64,000 nt of DNA, taken from contig JAUSMR010000155.1 of assembly GCA_030645955.1 (NCBI GenBank), forward strand, positions 1-64,000. The letters run 5' to 3'. Source of the DNA: Gallionella sp. (lineage in GTDB: Bacteria > Pseudomonadota > Gammaproteobacteria > Burkholderiales > Gallionellaceae). Positions 47,455-56,600 of this stretch are shown here, in pieces. The notes beneath the pieces are model-generated. The model did not search any database and was not told where the DNA came from. It saw only the letters and a list, made by a program, of their open reading frames with translations. The position numbers and the translations under genes are program-made. The first letter of the stretch is position 1. Each line of letters opens with the position of its first letter.

Positions 47455-48153
47455 ATGAGCACGCACAAAAAGAAACCCGGCGAAAACGAACCGCTATATA
47501 TTCATCTGGGAGATGACGAGGACGAGCATGACGAAGCCGAGGAACACGATGCCGAGTTACATGATGATGGCGAAGTCGAAGTCATCCGTCCCCCGGCACG
47601 CAACCTAAACAGCTCGTCCACCCGGGGGCGCGGCCTGCGCAATCAACCCCAGATCGCGGAGGACGAGGAAGAACTGCCTCCGAGCAAGACCAAGATAAAA
47701 AAGCAGATGCACGAGTTGCGCGATCTCGGCAAGGAATTGACCGAGCTGGGCAAGGACCAAATCGCGCAACTCGACATCCCCGAGAACCTGCGCGATGCGA
47801 TACGCGAGATGAAGAACATCAACAAGTTCGGCGCGCAGCGCCGCCAGATGCAGTACATCGGCAAACTGATGCGCGACGTGGATACGGCCCCGATCCTCGC
47901 CAAGTTGGATGCCTGGAAGGGAAAGTCGCAACACCACATCGGGTATATGCACCAGCTGGAACGCTGGCGTGACCGCCTGATGGAAAACGACAGTGCGTTG
48001 ACCGAGTTGCTCGCCGCTCACCCGCAGGCCGATGCGCAGCGCTTGCGCACGCTGATACGCAACGCTCAAAAAGAAATGGAGACGGGAAAGCCTCCTAAGA
48101 ATTACCGCGAAATTTTTCAGGTGCTGCGTGAAATAATTCCCGAACCGAAGTGA
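47455..48153 (+). CDS. darP: DarP (YjgA, DUF615), ribosome biogenesis factor
   Basis: Binds pre-50S particles and assists late large-subunit assembly. Start ATG 47455. Residues 1-85 are acidic and low-complexity; then comes the DUF615 core (KKQMHELRDLGKELTELGKDQIAQLDIPENLRDAIREM.. and QMQYIGKLMRD). 232 residues. Its last ~18 codons (NYREIFQVLREIIPEPK) are duplicated in diverged form at 48235-48292 beyond a repeat. Confidence 0.93.
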   Translation: MSTHKKKPGENEPLYIHLGDDEDEHDEAEEHDAELHDDGEVEVIRPPARNLNSSSTRGRGLRNQPQIAEDEEELPPSKTKIKKQMHELRDLGKELTELGKDQIAQLDIPENLRDAIREMKNINKFGAQRRQMQYIGKLMRDVDTAPILAKLDAWKGKSQHHIGYMHQLERWRDRLMENDSALTELLAAHPQADAQRLRTLIRNAQKEMETGKPPKNYREIFQVLREIIPEPK

Positions 48154-48181
48154 GGCGGATCGCATAGGCCGGAGGCTTGCT

Positions 48182-48231
48182 GGCCCTTCCCGCACCAGAG
48201 GGCTGCGCCCCACCGTGTCAGGGCCGCCCCC
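48182..48231. repeat. CCCGCACC...CACCGTGTC repeat downstream of darP
   Basis: GGCCCTTCCCGCACCAGAGG, GGCTGCGCCCCACCGTGTCA and GGGCC form an inverted repeat. It is related to the repeat inside ribD (43186-43238). Confidence 0.8.
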
Positions 48232-48234
48232 CTA

Positions 48235-48292
48235 ATAAATTACCGCGAAATTTTTCAGGTACTGAGTGAAATCATTCCAGAGTCAGCGTAGA
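48235..48292 (+). pseudogene. Diverged second copy of the darP 3' end
   Basis: This stretch encodes NYREIFQVLSEIIPESA and a TAG stop. It matches the true darP tail (NYREIFQVLREIIPEPK) in 14 of 17 residues, with several silent differences. It has no start and lies just upstream of the esterase gene. Confidence 0.85.
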
Positions 48293-48299
48293 TAAAATA

Positions 48300-48986
48300 A
48301 TGGCCAGCAACCCTCCCCCTATCATTCTGCAATCCGGCAATAAACCGCAGCACAGCATCATCTGGCTGCACGGTTTGGGTGCGGATGGACAAGACTTCGT
48401 TCCTATCGCCGGCGAGCTGAGTTTGCCCGTCGCGGTACGCTATATATTCCCGCACGCACCGATGCGCCCGGTCACGATCAATGGGGGATTCGTGATGCGC
48501 GCCTGGTATGACATCACCCAGCCGCCTCCTTCCGCATTGACCAGGACAGGCAGCGACGCGCATCAGGATGCGGCAGGAATTCGCGCCTCGCAATTCGCCG
48601 TCGAAGCGCTGATCGCTCAGGAAGTGGCTAATGGCATCGCGCCCGGCAACATATTTCTGGCCGGGTTTTCCCAGGGAGGTGCAATCGTGCTGCACACCGC
48701 GTTACGCCAGACCGCTCCGCTTGGCGGGGTATTGGCGCTCTCCACCTATTTGCCATTGGCAGGAAGCGCCCCGAATGAAATACTGGCAGGCACGCGTGCA
48801 ACTCCCATTTTTATGGCGCATGGCCGCAGCGACCCGGTCATACCCTTTACATTGGGGGCGTCTTCAAAAGAGACGTTGCTGGAATTCGGCTATGCAGTGG
48901 AATGGCATGAATACTCCATGCAGCATTCGGTGTGTGAGGAGGAACTGCGGGACATTGAAGCCTGGTTGACCGAACGGCTCGTGTAA
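48300..48986 (+). CDS. Carboxylesterase/phospholipase of the Abhydrolase_2 family
   Basis: Cytoplasmic alpha/beta hydrolase of the Est/acyl-protein-thioesterase type. HSIIWLHGLGADGQDFVP gives the oxyanion loop, FLAGFSQGGAIVLHTAL the nucleophile serine (about residue 117), and MAHGRSDPVIP and YSMQHSVCEEE the Asp and His positions. 228 residues. Start ATG 48300, 8 bases after the duplicated darP tail. Confidence 0.9.
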   Translation: MASNPPPIILQSGNKPQHSIIWLHGLGADGQDFVPIAGELSLPVAVRYIFPHAPMRPVTINGGFVMRAWYDITQPPPSALTRTGSDAHQDAAGIRASQFAVEALIAQEVANGIAPGNIFLAGFSQGGAIVLHTALRQTAPLGGVLALSTYLPLAGSAPNEILAGTRATPIFMAHGRSDPVIPFTLGASSKETLLEFGYAVEWHEYSMQHSVCEEELRDIEAWLTERLV

Positions 48987-49019
48987 ACCGGGCTGAGGGA
49001 TTGGCCCAACTTGCATGAA

Positions 49020-50561
49020 TCAATAAGATTCTTCGGTGCTCACTTCCTGGATAACGAAACGGAATTTTGCCAAGTCATAAACAAGGCCTCTTTCCTGCAA
49101 CCCGATAGGCATCAATAAATATTCTGTCCCATTCAGCATGATTTTCAAGCTGCGGCCCGGGGAAAATGTATCTGCCTTCATCAACAGTTGAGCCTCGCCG
49201 GATGACTCGTTCTGTTTTGAATAAAGCCACAGCGCAGGCTGCCCCTTTTCAATCGCTTCACCAGCCACACTGTTGTAATTCAAGACCACACCGGCAACGC
49301 GATTGTCCAGTATTTCCGCGCCCACATTCATTTGATTCTCATTTTTGCGCTGCAACCGCCGCACCACCGCCACGCCCCAATGCGGCACGCCCTCAGGTTG
49401 TATCCCAAGCAAACTGCCGATACCGATGTCCTCGCTTCCTTTGACCGGCAGTAAAGTGCTAAATCCGCCAACGCTAATCTCATCAGTTACCCAGTGCGCC
49501 AGGGTGGTTTCGTCAAACCCCAGCCTCTCCCCGGTGCGTTCGACCACCTTGTCAAAACCGTTCACCACGCTCAAAGTAACATGGGCCGCGCGTCTGACAT
49601 TGCGTCGCACAGGGGGCGCAGCTAAATAATTCAACAGATGCTGAACAGCCTCTCCAACCACCTCTGCAGAATAGTTACCTCCCAGATTGATATCGTCCGG
49701 GACGATATTTTTTTTCAGCACTTTCATCAATTCTTCCAGCTTGGGTTGCATCGCCGGCATGCCGATGAAACGCATGGAAGAGTGTGTTGTGGCGCCCATG
49801 TTGATACGCGTTGGCTCACCCGGGCGATTCAGGTCAAAACCGATCCGGCTATGCTGGGCCAGCTGCGAGTGAATATCTATAGTTGAGCGATACTTGGTTA
49901 TAAGTCGCTCGGTGAGATGCATATGCTGCGGAATCAAGGCGGTGATTTCACTGTCGTACCATACCAGCAGATTGCCCACCTCACATTTTACCGACGCGTT
50001 GCTGGCCAAGCCCGGATACAGGCTGACTGGCGTACTGAGGTATTGCAGCTGCTCGGCATGTTTATAGAGCTGCATGAGATTGGCCCAGAACGTGTTATCT
50101 ATCTGGCCATAGTGCGCAGAAACAAGTTTCAGTTGCCACATCATGGCGTGAACAGCACGGGCCCCCAACAACGGCATTTGCGCCTTGATGGCGCTACTGC
50201 CTTTTTCCGCGTTGCAAAAATCGGTGAACAACTTGAAATACGCTGTGGCGATTTGGCGGAACCAACTGCCCAGCGCCGACCACAGGCGGTTTTCCTGGAA
50301 TTTATTTATCTCGATCGGAGTAAAATACTCACGCACCAATTTGCGCACATAAGGCTGGGCGGCCGCATCAAACAAGCGCAGCACGGCAAACTGATGATCG
50401 AGTTTGAAGTCGGTATGTTCCAACAACAACGCCACCAACTCAGTCAGCTCCATGAGCGACTGGAACGCGTCATTTTTCGGCAAATCATCCAACAACGCCT
50501 GTGCGGATTTGATATCCACCATGGGATGAACGGATTTATTGCCGAATATCGCGGATAACAT
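49020..50561 (-). CDS. Unrecognised 513-residue protein
   Basis: I cannot assign a family with confidence. No signal peptide or transmembrane segment is evident, so it is probably cytoplasmic. The first ~220 residues look helical and amphipathic (TDFKLDHQFAVLRLFDAAAQPYVRKL). The C-terminal half is beta-rich: HWGVAVVRRLQRKNENQMNVGAEIL resembles PilZ-like segments of betaproteobacterial proteins, which would suggest cyclic-di-GMP binding, but the classic RxxxR..DxSxxG signature is not seen. It is divergent from aat, with overlapping upstream regions. Confidence 0.7.
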   Translation of the reverse strand: MLSAIFGNKSVHPMVDIKSAQALLDDLPKNDAFQSLMELTELVALLLEHTDFKLDHQFAVLRLFDAAAQPYVRKLVREYFTPIEINKFQENRLWSALGSWFRQIATAYFKLFTDFCNAEKGSSAIKAQMPLLGARAVHAMMWQLKLVSAHYGQIDNTFWANLMQLYKHAEQLQYLSTPVSLYPGLASNASVKCEVGNLLVWYDSEITALIPQHMHLTERLITKYRSTIDIHSQLAQHSRIGFDLNRPGEPTRINMGATTHSSMRFIGMPAMQPKLEELMKVLKKNIVPDDINLGGNYSAEVVGEAVQHLLNYLAAPPVRRNVRRAAHVTLSVVNGFDKVVERTGERLGFDETTLAHWVTDEISVGGFSTLLPVKGSEDIGIGSLLGIQPEGVPHWGVAVVRRLQRKNENQMNVGAEILDNRVAGVVLNYNSVAGEAIEKGQPALWLYSKQNESSGEAQLLMKADTFSPGRSLKIMLNGTEYLLMPIGLQERGLVYDLAKFRFVIQEVSTEESY

Positions 50562-50643
50562 TTTCTATCTCTCTAACCATTTGCTTGCACTTATACCCAT
50601 ATCACCACAAAATCCGACCGCTGAACAGGACTTGCTAACTAAC

Positions 50644-51471
50644 ATGATTCCGTGGTTGACCAAAAACACGCCATTCCCTCCCGTTGAGAGCGCACTGCGC
50701 TCACCCAATGGATTGCTCGCTGCCGGGGGTGATCTATCCTCATCTCGACTGCTGGATGCCTATCGTCACGGCGCATTCCCGTGGTTCAATCCCGGCGAGC
50801 CGATCCTGTGGTGGAGCCCCGACCCCCGCATGGTGTTGATTCCGGGCGAATTCAAAATTTCCCGCTCTCTCGCCAAGGTGTTGCGCAATAGCTCCTATGA
50901 AGTGCGCTGCGACACCGTCTTCGAACAAGTGATGCGCAGTTGCGCCGCACCGCGCGCCCGCCATAAGTCTGTGGGGCATCACGGCACGTGGATACACGAA
51001 GACATGATTGCCGCCTATTGCGCGCTGCATGAGATGGGCTACGCGCACTCGGTGGAAATCTGGATGCCAAAAAAACCATTCCAGCTTCAAACCGAAGGTG
51101 AGGCAAGGCGGCAATGCATTATCGCAGATAAATTGGAAATGAAATTGGCAGGTGGCTTGTATGGTGTCAGTATCGGACGCATGTTCTATGGCGAATCCAT
51201 GTTCAGCAACGTCAGCAACGCCTCGAAAATCGCGCTGGCGCATCTCGCCAAACAGCTTGAACGCTGGCAGTTCGGCCCTTCGACCAGGTTCGGGACAGGC
51301 CACTTCGACACGCTCAGGACAGGCATGATCGATTGCCAGATGAACACCCCTCACCTTTCCTCGCTCGGCGCGCGCGAAATTCCGCGCAGCGAATTTATCG
51401 TTCGACTGCAGGAATTGGTACACTATGCGCCTGTTACTGATTGGCAATTCGACACTGATCTTTTCGTATGA
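50644..51471 (+). CDS. aat: Leucyl/phenylalanyl-tRNA-protein transferase
   Basis: N-end-rule enzyme adding Leu or Phe to N-terminal Lys or Arg of proteins. Start ATG 50644 ([13 protein letters not shown]). Motifs: [57 protein letters not shown] and [14 protein letters not shown]. Two inserts are visible. Residues 211-227 ([17 protein letters not shown]) are read from a 51-base repeat. A further ~20 extra residues ([19 protein letters not shown]..) lie before GGLYGV, with no obvious repeat origin. It overlaps bpt by 4 bases. Confidence 0.95.
   Translation: MIPWLTKNTPFPPVESALRSPNGLLAAGGDLSSSRLLDAYRHGAFPWFNPGEPILWWSPDPRMVLIPGEFKISRSLAKVLRNSSYEVRCDTVFEQVMRSCAAPRARHKSVGHHGTWIHEDMIAAYCALHEMGYAHSVEIWMPKKPFQLQTEGEARRQCIIADKLEMKLAGGLYGVSIGRMFYGESMFSNVSNASKIALAHLAKQLERWQFGPSTRFGTGHFDTLRTGMIDCQMNTPHLSSLGAREIPRSEFIVRLQELVHYAPVTDWQFDTDLFV
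51274..51324. repeat. TTCGAC/CAGGACAGGC repeat inside aat
   Basis: GGCCCTTCGACCAGGTTCGG, GACAGGCCACTTCGACACGC and TCAGGACAGGC make up 51 bases, exactly 17 codons. CTTCGACAxGCTCAGGACAGGC is also found in pieces in the mshM-like linker. Confidence 0.85.
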
Positions 51472-52226
51472 GCCTGTTAAACGACATCCCGCTCTCCGCG
51501 CTGCATTTCTACATGACTGCGCCCTATCCGTGCAGCTACCTTCCCAGCCTGCAGGCGCGCTCCCAGGTCGCCACACCCGCTTTCCTGATTAACGCCCCGG
51601 TGTATTCTGAACTGGTGCAGCATGGCTTCCGGCGCAGCGGAACCTACACCTACCGCCCGCGCTGCCATGACTGCCACGCCTGCGTGCCGCTACGCGTGCT
51701 GGCAAAGCGATTTGCGGCGAACCGCTCACAACAACGCGCCTGGAAACAACATGCTCACCTCGAAACCACGCTACACCCGTTGCAGGACAACGCCGAACAT
51801 TACGGCCTTTATCAACGCTACCAGCGCGTACGCCACCCGGACGGCGGCATGGACAAAGATGACCGCGAGTCGTATCAAAATTTCGTGCTGCAAAGCCATG
51901 TCGATTCGGTGCTGGTTGAATTTCGCGAACCCTTCGTCACGGCTCAGGACAGGCAGGGTGTGCTGCGCATGGTCAGTTTGATCGACCTGCTCAGCGATGG
52001 CCTGTCGTCGGTGTACACTTTCTACGAACCGGATATTCCGCGTGCCCGATTTGGCGTGTACAACGTACTGTGGCAAATCGAGTTGTGCCGCAGACTCAAC
52101 CTGGATTTTGTTTATCTGGGTTACTGGATCGAGCACAGCCGCAAGATGTCCTACAAGACACAATATCAGCCCGCGCAGGGCTTGATCGGCGGTGTTTGGC
52201 AAACATGTGATAAAGGATCGCTGTAA
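51468..52226 (+). CDS. bpt: Aspartate/glutamate leucyltransferase (Bpt)
   Basis: Transfers leucine from Leu-tRNA to N-terminal Asp or Glu, feeding the N-end rule. The 252-residue protein has the ATE-type N-terminal cysteine cluster ([18 protein letters not shown]), then [25 protein letters not shown] and [15 protein letters not shown]. It overlaps aat by ATGA, so both transferases are cotranslated. A short stretch at 51928-51958 (PFVTAQDRQ) contains CGGCTCAGGACAGGCAGG and looks like a fragment of the repeat in aat. Confidence 0.95.
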   Translation: MSLLNDIPLSALHFYMTAPYPCSYLPSLQARSQVATPAFLINAPVYSELVQHGFRRSGTYTYRPRCHDCHACVPLRVLAKRFAANRSQQRAWKQHAHLETTLHPLQDNAEHYGLYQRYQRVRHPDGGMDKDDRESYQNFVLQSHVDSVLVEFREPFVTAQDRQGVLRMVSLIDLLSDGLSSVYTFYEPDIPRARFGVYNVLWQIELCRRLNLDFVYLGYWIEHSRKMSYKTQYQPAQGLIGGVWQTCDKGSL

Positions 52227-52326
52227 CGCCATTCGGCGGACACCCACAGGGTGCAAGAACCTCTTCGAGGTAACGGCCTGCGGCTTCATCGGCCCTACGC
52301 TAATATGACAAATCAAGGTACTTAAT

Positions 52327-53352
52327 ATGTTTTCATTGTTGCGACCCGCTCTGTTCCGGCTTGACCCGGAAACCGCCCATCACCTCACGCTGAGCGGGCT
52401 GAAGACTGCGTATTCGCTTGGTTTGAGCGGCTTTATCGCGAAGCGCCCGGCCGACAGTCCGCGCACCGTGATGGGGCTGACCTTCCCCAACCCGGTCGGC
52501 CTCGCCGCCGGGCTCGACAAGAATGGCGGCTGCATAGACGGGCTGGCAGCGCTCGGTTTCGGCTTCATCGAAATCGGCACCGTCACGCCGCTGCCCCAGC
52601 CAGGCAACCCCAAGCCGCGCCTGTTCCGCCTGGCGCAGGCCAACGCCATCATCAACCGCATGGGCTTCAACAACGACGGTGTGGACAAGCTGATCGAAAA
52701 CGTGCAGCACGCCGATTTTCGCGGCATCCTCGGCATCAACATCGGCAAGAACGCCGCCACCCCGATCGAGAAGGCTGCGGACGATTACCTGATCTGCCTG
52801 CGCAAAGTGTATGCGCACGCCAGCTACGTCACCGTCAACATTTCCTCGCCCAACACCAAAAATCTGCGCCAGCTGCAGGACGAAGACGCGCTTAATAATC
52901 TGCTCGCACAACTCAAGTCGGAACAGCAAAAACTTTCCGACTCTCACGGTAAATACGTGCCCATCACCCTGAAAATCGCGCCGGATCTGGAAGGCGACCA
53001 GATCGCGCAGATTGCGCATTTGCTCATGCAGCACCGCATCGACGGCGTGATCGCCACCAACACCACGCTGTCGCGCGAGTGCGTGGCGAATATCGAGCAC
53101 GGCGCGGAGACCGGCGGCCTGAGCGGCGCACCGGTGCGCGAAAAGTCCACCGCCGTGATTCGACAGATGGCTGCCGAACTGCAAGGCGCGTTGCCGATCA
53201 TTGGCGTGGGCGGCATCCTTAACGGCGCGGATGCCGCCGAGAAAATCAACGCGGGCGCCAGCCTGGTGCAGATATACAGCGGCCTGATCTATCGCGGTCC
53301 GGCGTTAATAGCAGAAAGTTGCGCCAGTATTTATAGGGCATCCGGCGCTTAG
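52327..53352 (+). CDS. pyrD: Dihydroorotate dehydrogenase, class 2
   Basis: Quinone-linked, membrane-associated enzyme of pyrimidine synthesis. The 341-residue protein has the class 2 N-terminal helices ([23 protein letters not shown]), [64 protein letters not shown] (serine catalytic base), GGLSGAPV and [26 protein letters not shown]. It is a single gene separated from bpt by a 100-base gap. Confidence 0.98.
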   Translation: MFSLLRPALFRLDPETAHHLTLSGLKTAYSLGLSGFIAKRPADSPRTVMGLTFPNPVGLAAGLDKNGGCIDGLAALGFGFIEIGTVTPLPQPGNPKPRLFRLAQANAIINRMGFNNDGVDKLIENVQHADFRGILGINIGKNAATPIEKAADDYLICLRKVYAHASYVTVNISSPNTKNLRQLQDEDALNNLLAQLKSEQQKLSDSHGKYVPITLKIAPDLEGDQIAQIAHLLMQHRIDGVIATNTTLSRECVANIEHGAETGGLSGAPVREKSTAVIRQMAAELQGALPIIGVGGILNGADAAEKINAGASLVQIYSGLIYRGPALIAESCASIYRASGA

Positions 53353-53414
53353 TTTCATCCCGGATTACACATTATTGATCTGGCCATTAAACAGATTGAA
53401 ATGGTCGCTATGCT

Positions 53415-53495
53415 GTAGGTTGGCGGTGAGGCACGAACCCCAGCGTTTGGTTACCTCGAACATGCTGGGGTTCGCATTGCTCACCGCCAGCCTAC
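53415..53495. repeat. GTAGGTTGGCGGTGAG palindrome downstream of pyrD
   Basis: GTAGGTTGGCGGTGAGGCACGAACCCCAGC is answered at the far end by its near-complement GCTGGGG..CACCGCCAGCCTAC. It lies in the convergent gap between pyrD and hrpA. Confidence 0.88.
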
Positions 53496-53547
53496 AAAAC
53501 TATTTGATGACCGACTCTATAAGGATTGCAGAACCAATCATTGCACC

Positions 53548-53570
53548 GTAGGAGCCCGACTGGTCGGGCG
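53548..53570. repeat. Single REP (GTAGGAGCCCGAC) downstream of hrpA
   Basis: GTAG followed by GAGCCCGACTGGTCGGGC, a short hairpin of the same family as the REP pair beside the RAYT gene (30563-30626). Confidence 0.75.
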
Positions 53571-53607
53571 ATTGTTCATCGCGCGGTGAAACTGGCTTGC
53601 ACTTGCA

Positions 53608-56600
53608 TCAGCCCCTGAGTCCCGCCAGCATCTTTTCCAGCCGCTTCACCGACACGATCACCGGCGTTTTCAATTCCTGCGCGAACAGCGATACGCGCAG
53701 CTCCTGCAACATCCAGGCAAACTCGTCGACGCGCGAATCGGCCTTGCCCTGCTGCGCCTGACGCAGCTTCTGCCACGCCTGGTTTAACGGCTGCATCTGC
53801 ACCATGCACTGCGCGTCGCGCGCCGGGTTGCTGCGCAGTTTTTCGATGCGCAGATTGACCGCCTTGAGGTAACGCGGCACATGCTGCAAACGCTCATAGG
53901 TTGTCTCGGCGATGAAGCGTTTGTGCAGCAGCCATTCCAGTTGCGCGCGCACATCCTGATGGGCCTGCGCGCTTGCCTTGAGGTGCGGCATATTTTTTTG
54001 CACGATTTGATATTCGGCGAGCACGCTGCCAACCAGCCGCGCGAGTTCCTGCGCAACCAGCAGCAAACGGTTTTTGGCTTCCTTGCCGCGCGCAACGAAT
54101 TCCGCCTCGTTTGCCGGCAGCGGATCGTTCAGGCAGCAGCGCTCGAAAGTCATCGCCAGTATCTGCTGGTGCAAATCCTGCTGCGTGCCGAATGGCATAA
54201 ACAACATACCGAGCCGTTGCGCATCGGGCAGGTTCTTCTCCAGATACTTCACCTGCTCTTTCAGCAGCAGCATGAACAAACGGCGCAGCCCGCCGCGATG
54301 CGCGAGTTGTGCGGCGTCGCGGGTATCGAAGCTGCGCAGCATAACCGCATCACCTTCGTCCACCAGTGCGTTGAATACTGTGACAGCTTGCCCGGCGCGC
54401 TTCACAACACTTGTCTCCGCGAACGCGCCAAAACTCCACGAGGTGTAACGCTGCTCCGAAGCGGCTTCGCCTTTTTCCCCGGCCACCGCCCGCGTCGCCG
54501 CAATTGTGGCAGGCATGACACGCGGCGCAAGCTCGCCGTGCAACTGCGCAAAATTGCGCGACATGCCAAGCTGGCGGCCGTGCTCGTCCACGATGCGGAA
54601 ATTCATCAGCAGATGCGGCGGCAACTGCTCCAGACGAAACGCATCCAGTGGCACGTCGAGCTGTTTCTGCTCGCGGATGTAGCGTGCCAGCGACTGTAAC
54701 AACGGCGTATTAGAGGCGGGCACTTCACGGCAAAATACCGCAGCGAATTCCGGCACCGGCACCAGATTGCGGCGTATTTTTTGCGGCAGCGTCTTGAGCA
54801 GTTGCGCCACCTTCTCCGCCAGGATGCCGGGAATCAGCCATTCGCAGCGCGCCGCGCTCACCTGGTTGATGAGCTCCAGCGGAGCGGTGAGGGTGATGCC
54901 GTCGTCGTTCTTGCCGGGCGAAAAATTGTAGCCCAATGCAAAGCTGACGCTGTCGATCTTCAATTGCGGCGGAAACTGGTCGGTGGTGATGCCCGCCGCC
55001 TCGTGGCGCATCAGGTCGTCTTTTTTCAGATAGAGCAACTTCGTATCATCGCGCTCCGCTTCCTTGCGCCAGTGTTCGAACGCAGCGCCGTTGTGGATAT
55101 GCGCAGGAACACGGCTGTCGTAAAACGCGAAAATCAGTTCATCGTCTACCAGCACATCGGGACGGCGCGCCTTGTGTTCCAGCGCCTCGATATCGGTGAT
55201 CAGCTTCTGGTTGTGCGCAAAAAACGGCGCTTGAGTGTTGAATTCGCCTTCGACCAGCGCCTGGCGGATGAATATCTCGCGCGATTCCGCAACATTCATC
55301 GGCCCGTAATGCACGCGCTTCCTGGCGTTAAGCAGCAAGCCGTGCAGGGTACTGCGCTCATAGGCGGCAACCTGCGCCGCCTTCTTCTCCCAATGCGGAT
55401 CGTAGTAATGCCGCTTGATCAGATGCGCGCCGACTTCTTCCAGCCACTCCGGTTCGATGCGCGCCACGCAACGCGCATACAGGCGATGCGTCTCGATCAG
55501 CTCGCCCGCCATCACCCATTTGCTGCCTTTTTTTGCCAGCACCGAATTGGGCGCGATAAAGAACTTGATTCCGCGCGCGCCGAGATATTCGTTGCTTTCC
55601 ACGCTTTTCATGCCGATATTGCCGAGCAGTCCGCACAGCAGGGCTTTGTGGATCTGCTCGTAGGTGGCTGGGGTTCGCACCCCATCCCCACCCCAGCCCT
55701 CCCCTTGAAGGGGAGGGTGTGATGCGCGCCCACCGCCACGCTCTCCCCCCTTCAAGGGGGGAGTTGGAGGGGGGAGGGGGGAGACTGCCCGGGCAGCAAA
55801 CATGCCCATCTCGGCGACTTGTGCGTGCAATTGCTGGTGCAGTTCGCGCCACTCCCGCAGGCGCAGCGGCGACAGGAAATTTTCCCGGCAGGCTTCGGCC
55901 AGCAGCCGGTTGGATTTTTTGTGCGCCACCGCCTGTTCGAACCACGCCCATATCTTCGGGTAAGCGAGAAAATCGGAACGCTCATCGGCAAAGCGCTTGT
56001 GCGCGGCATCCGCCGCCTCCTGCCGGTCCAGCGGACGCTCGCGCGGGTCCTGCACCGACAGCGCGCTGGCGATGATCAGGATTTCCGTCAGGCAGTGGTA
56101 CTGCCGCCCGGCCAGCAACAGGCGCGCAATCTTCGGGTCGAGCGGAAGTTTTGCGAGTTCATGGCCAAGATGGGTGAGCTGCAACGCTTCATCGATCGCG
56201 CCGAGTTCGGCGAGCAACTGGTAGCCGTCGGCAATCATGCGCGGCGTGGGCGGCTCGAGGAACGGGAACTCGGCGATTTCTCCAAGTTCCAGTGCGCTCA
56301 TGCGCAGGATGGCGGTCGCCAGCGACACACGGAAGATCTCCGGGTCGGTAAATTCGACACGCTGCAAAAAATCCGCCTCGTCGTACAAACGTATGCACAC
56401 GCCGCTCATCACCCGCCCGCAACGTCCGGCGCGCTGGTTGGCGGCGGCGCGCGAGATTTTTTCGATATGCAATTGCTCGACTTTCTGCCGGATGCTGTAG
56501 CGGTTCACCCGCGCCAGCCCGCAGTCGATCACGTAGCCGATGTTCGGCACGGTCAGCGACGTTTCCGCCACGTTGGTCGCCAGCACCACGCGCCGCTGCG

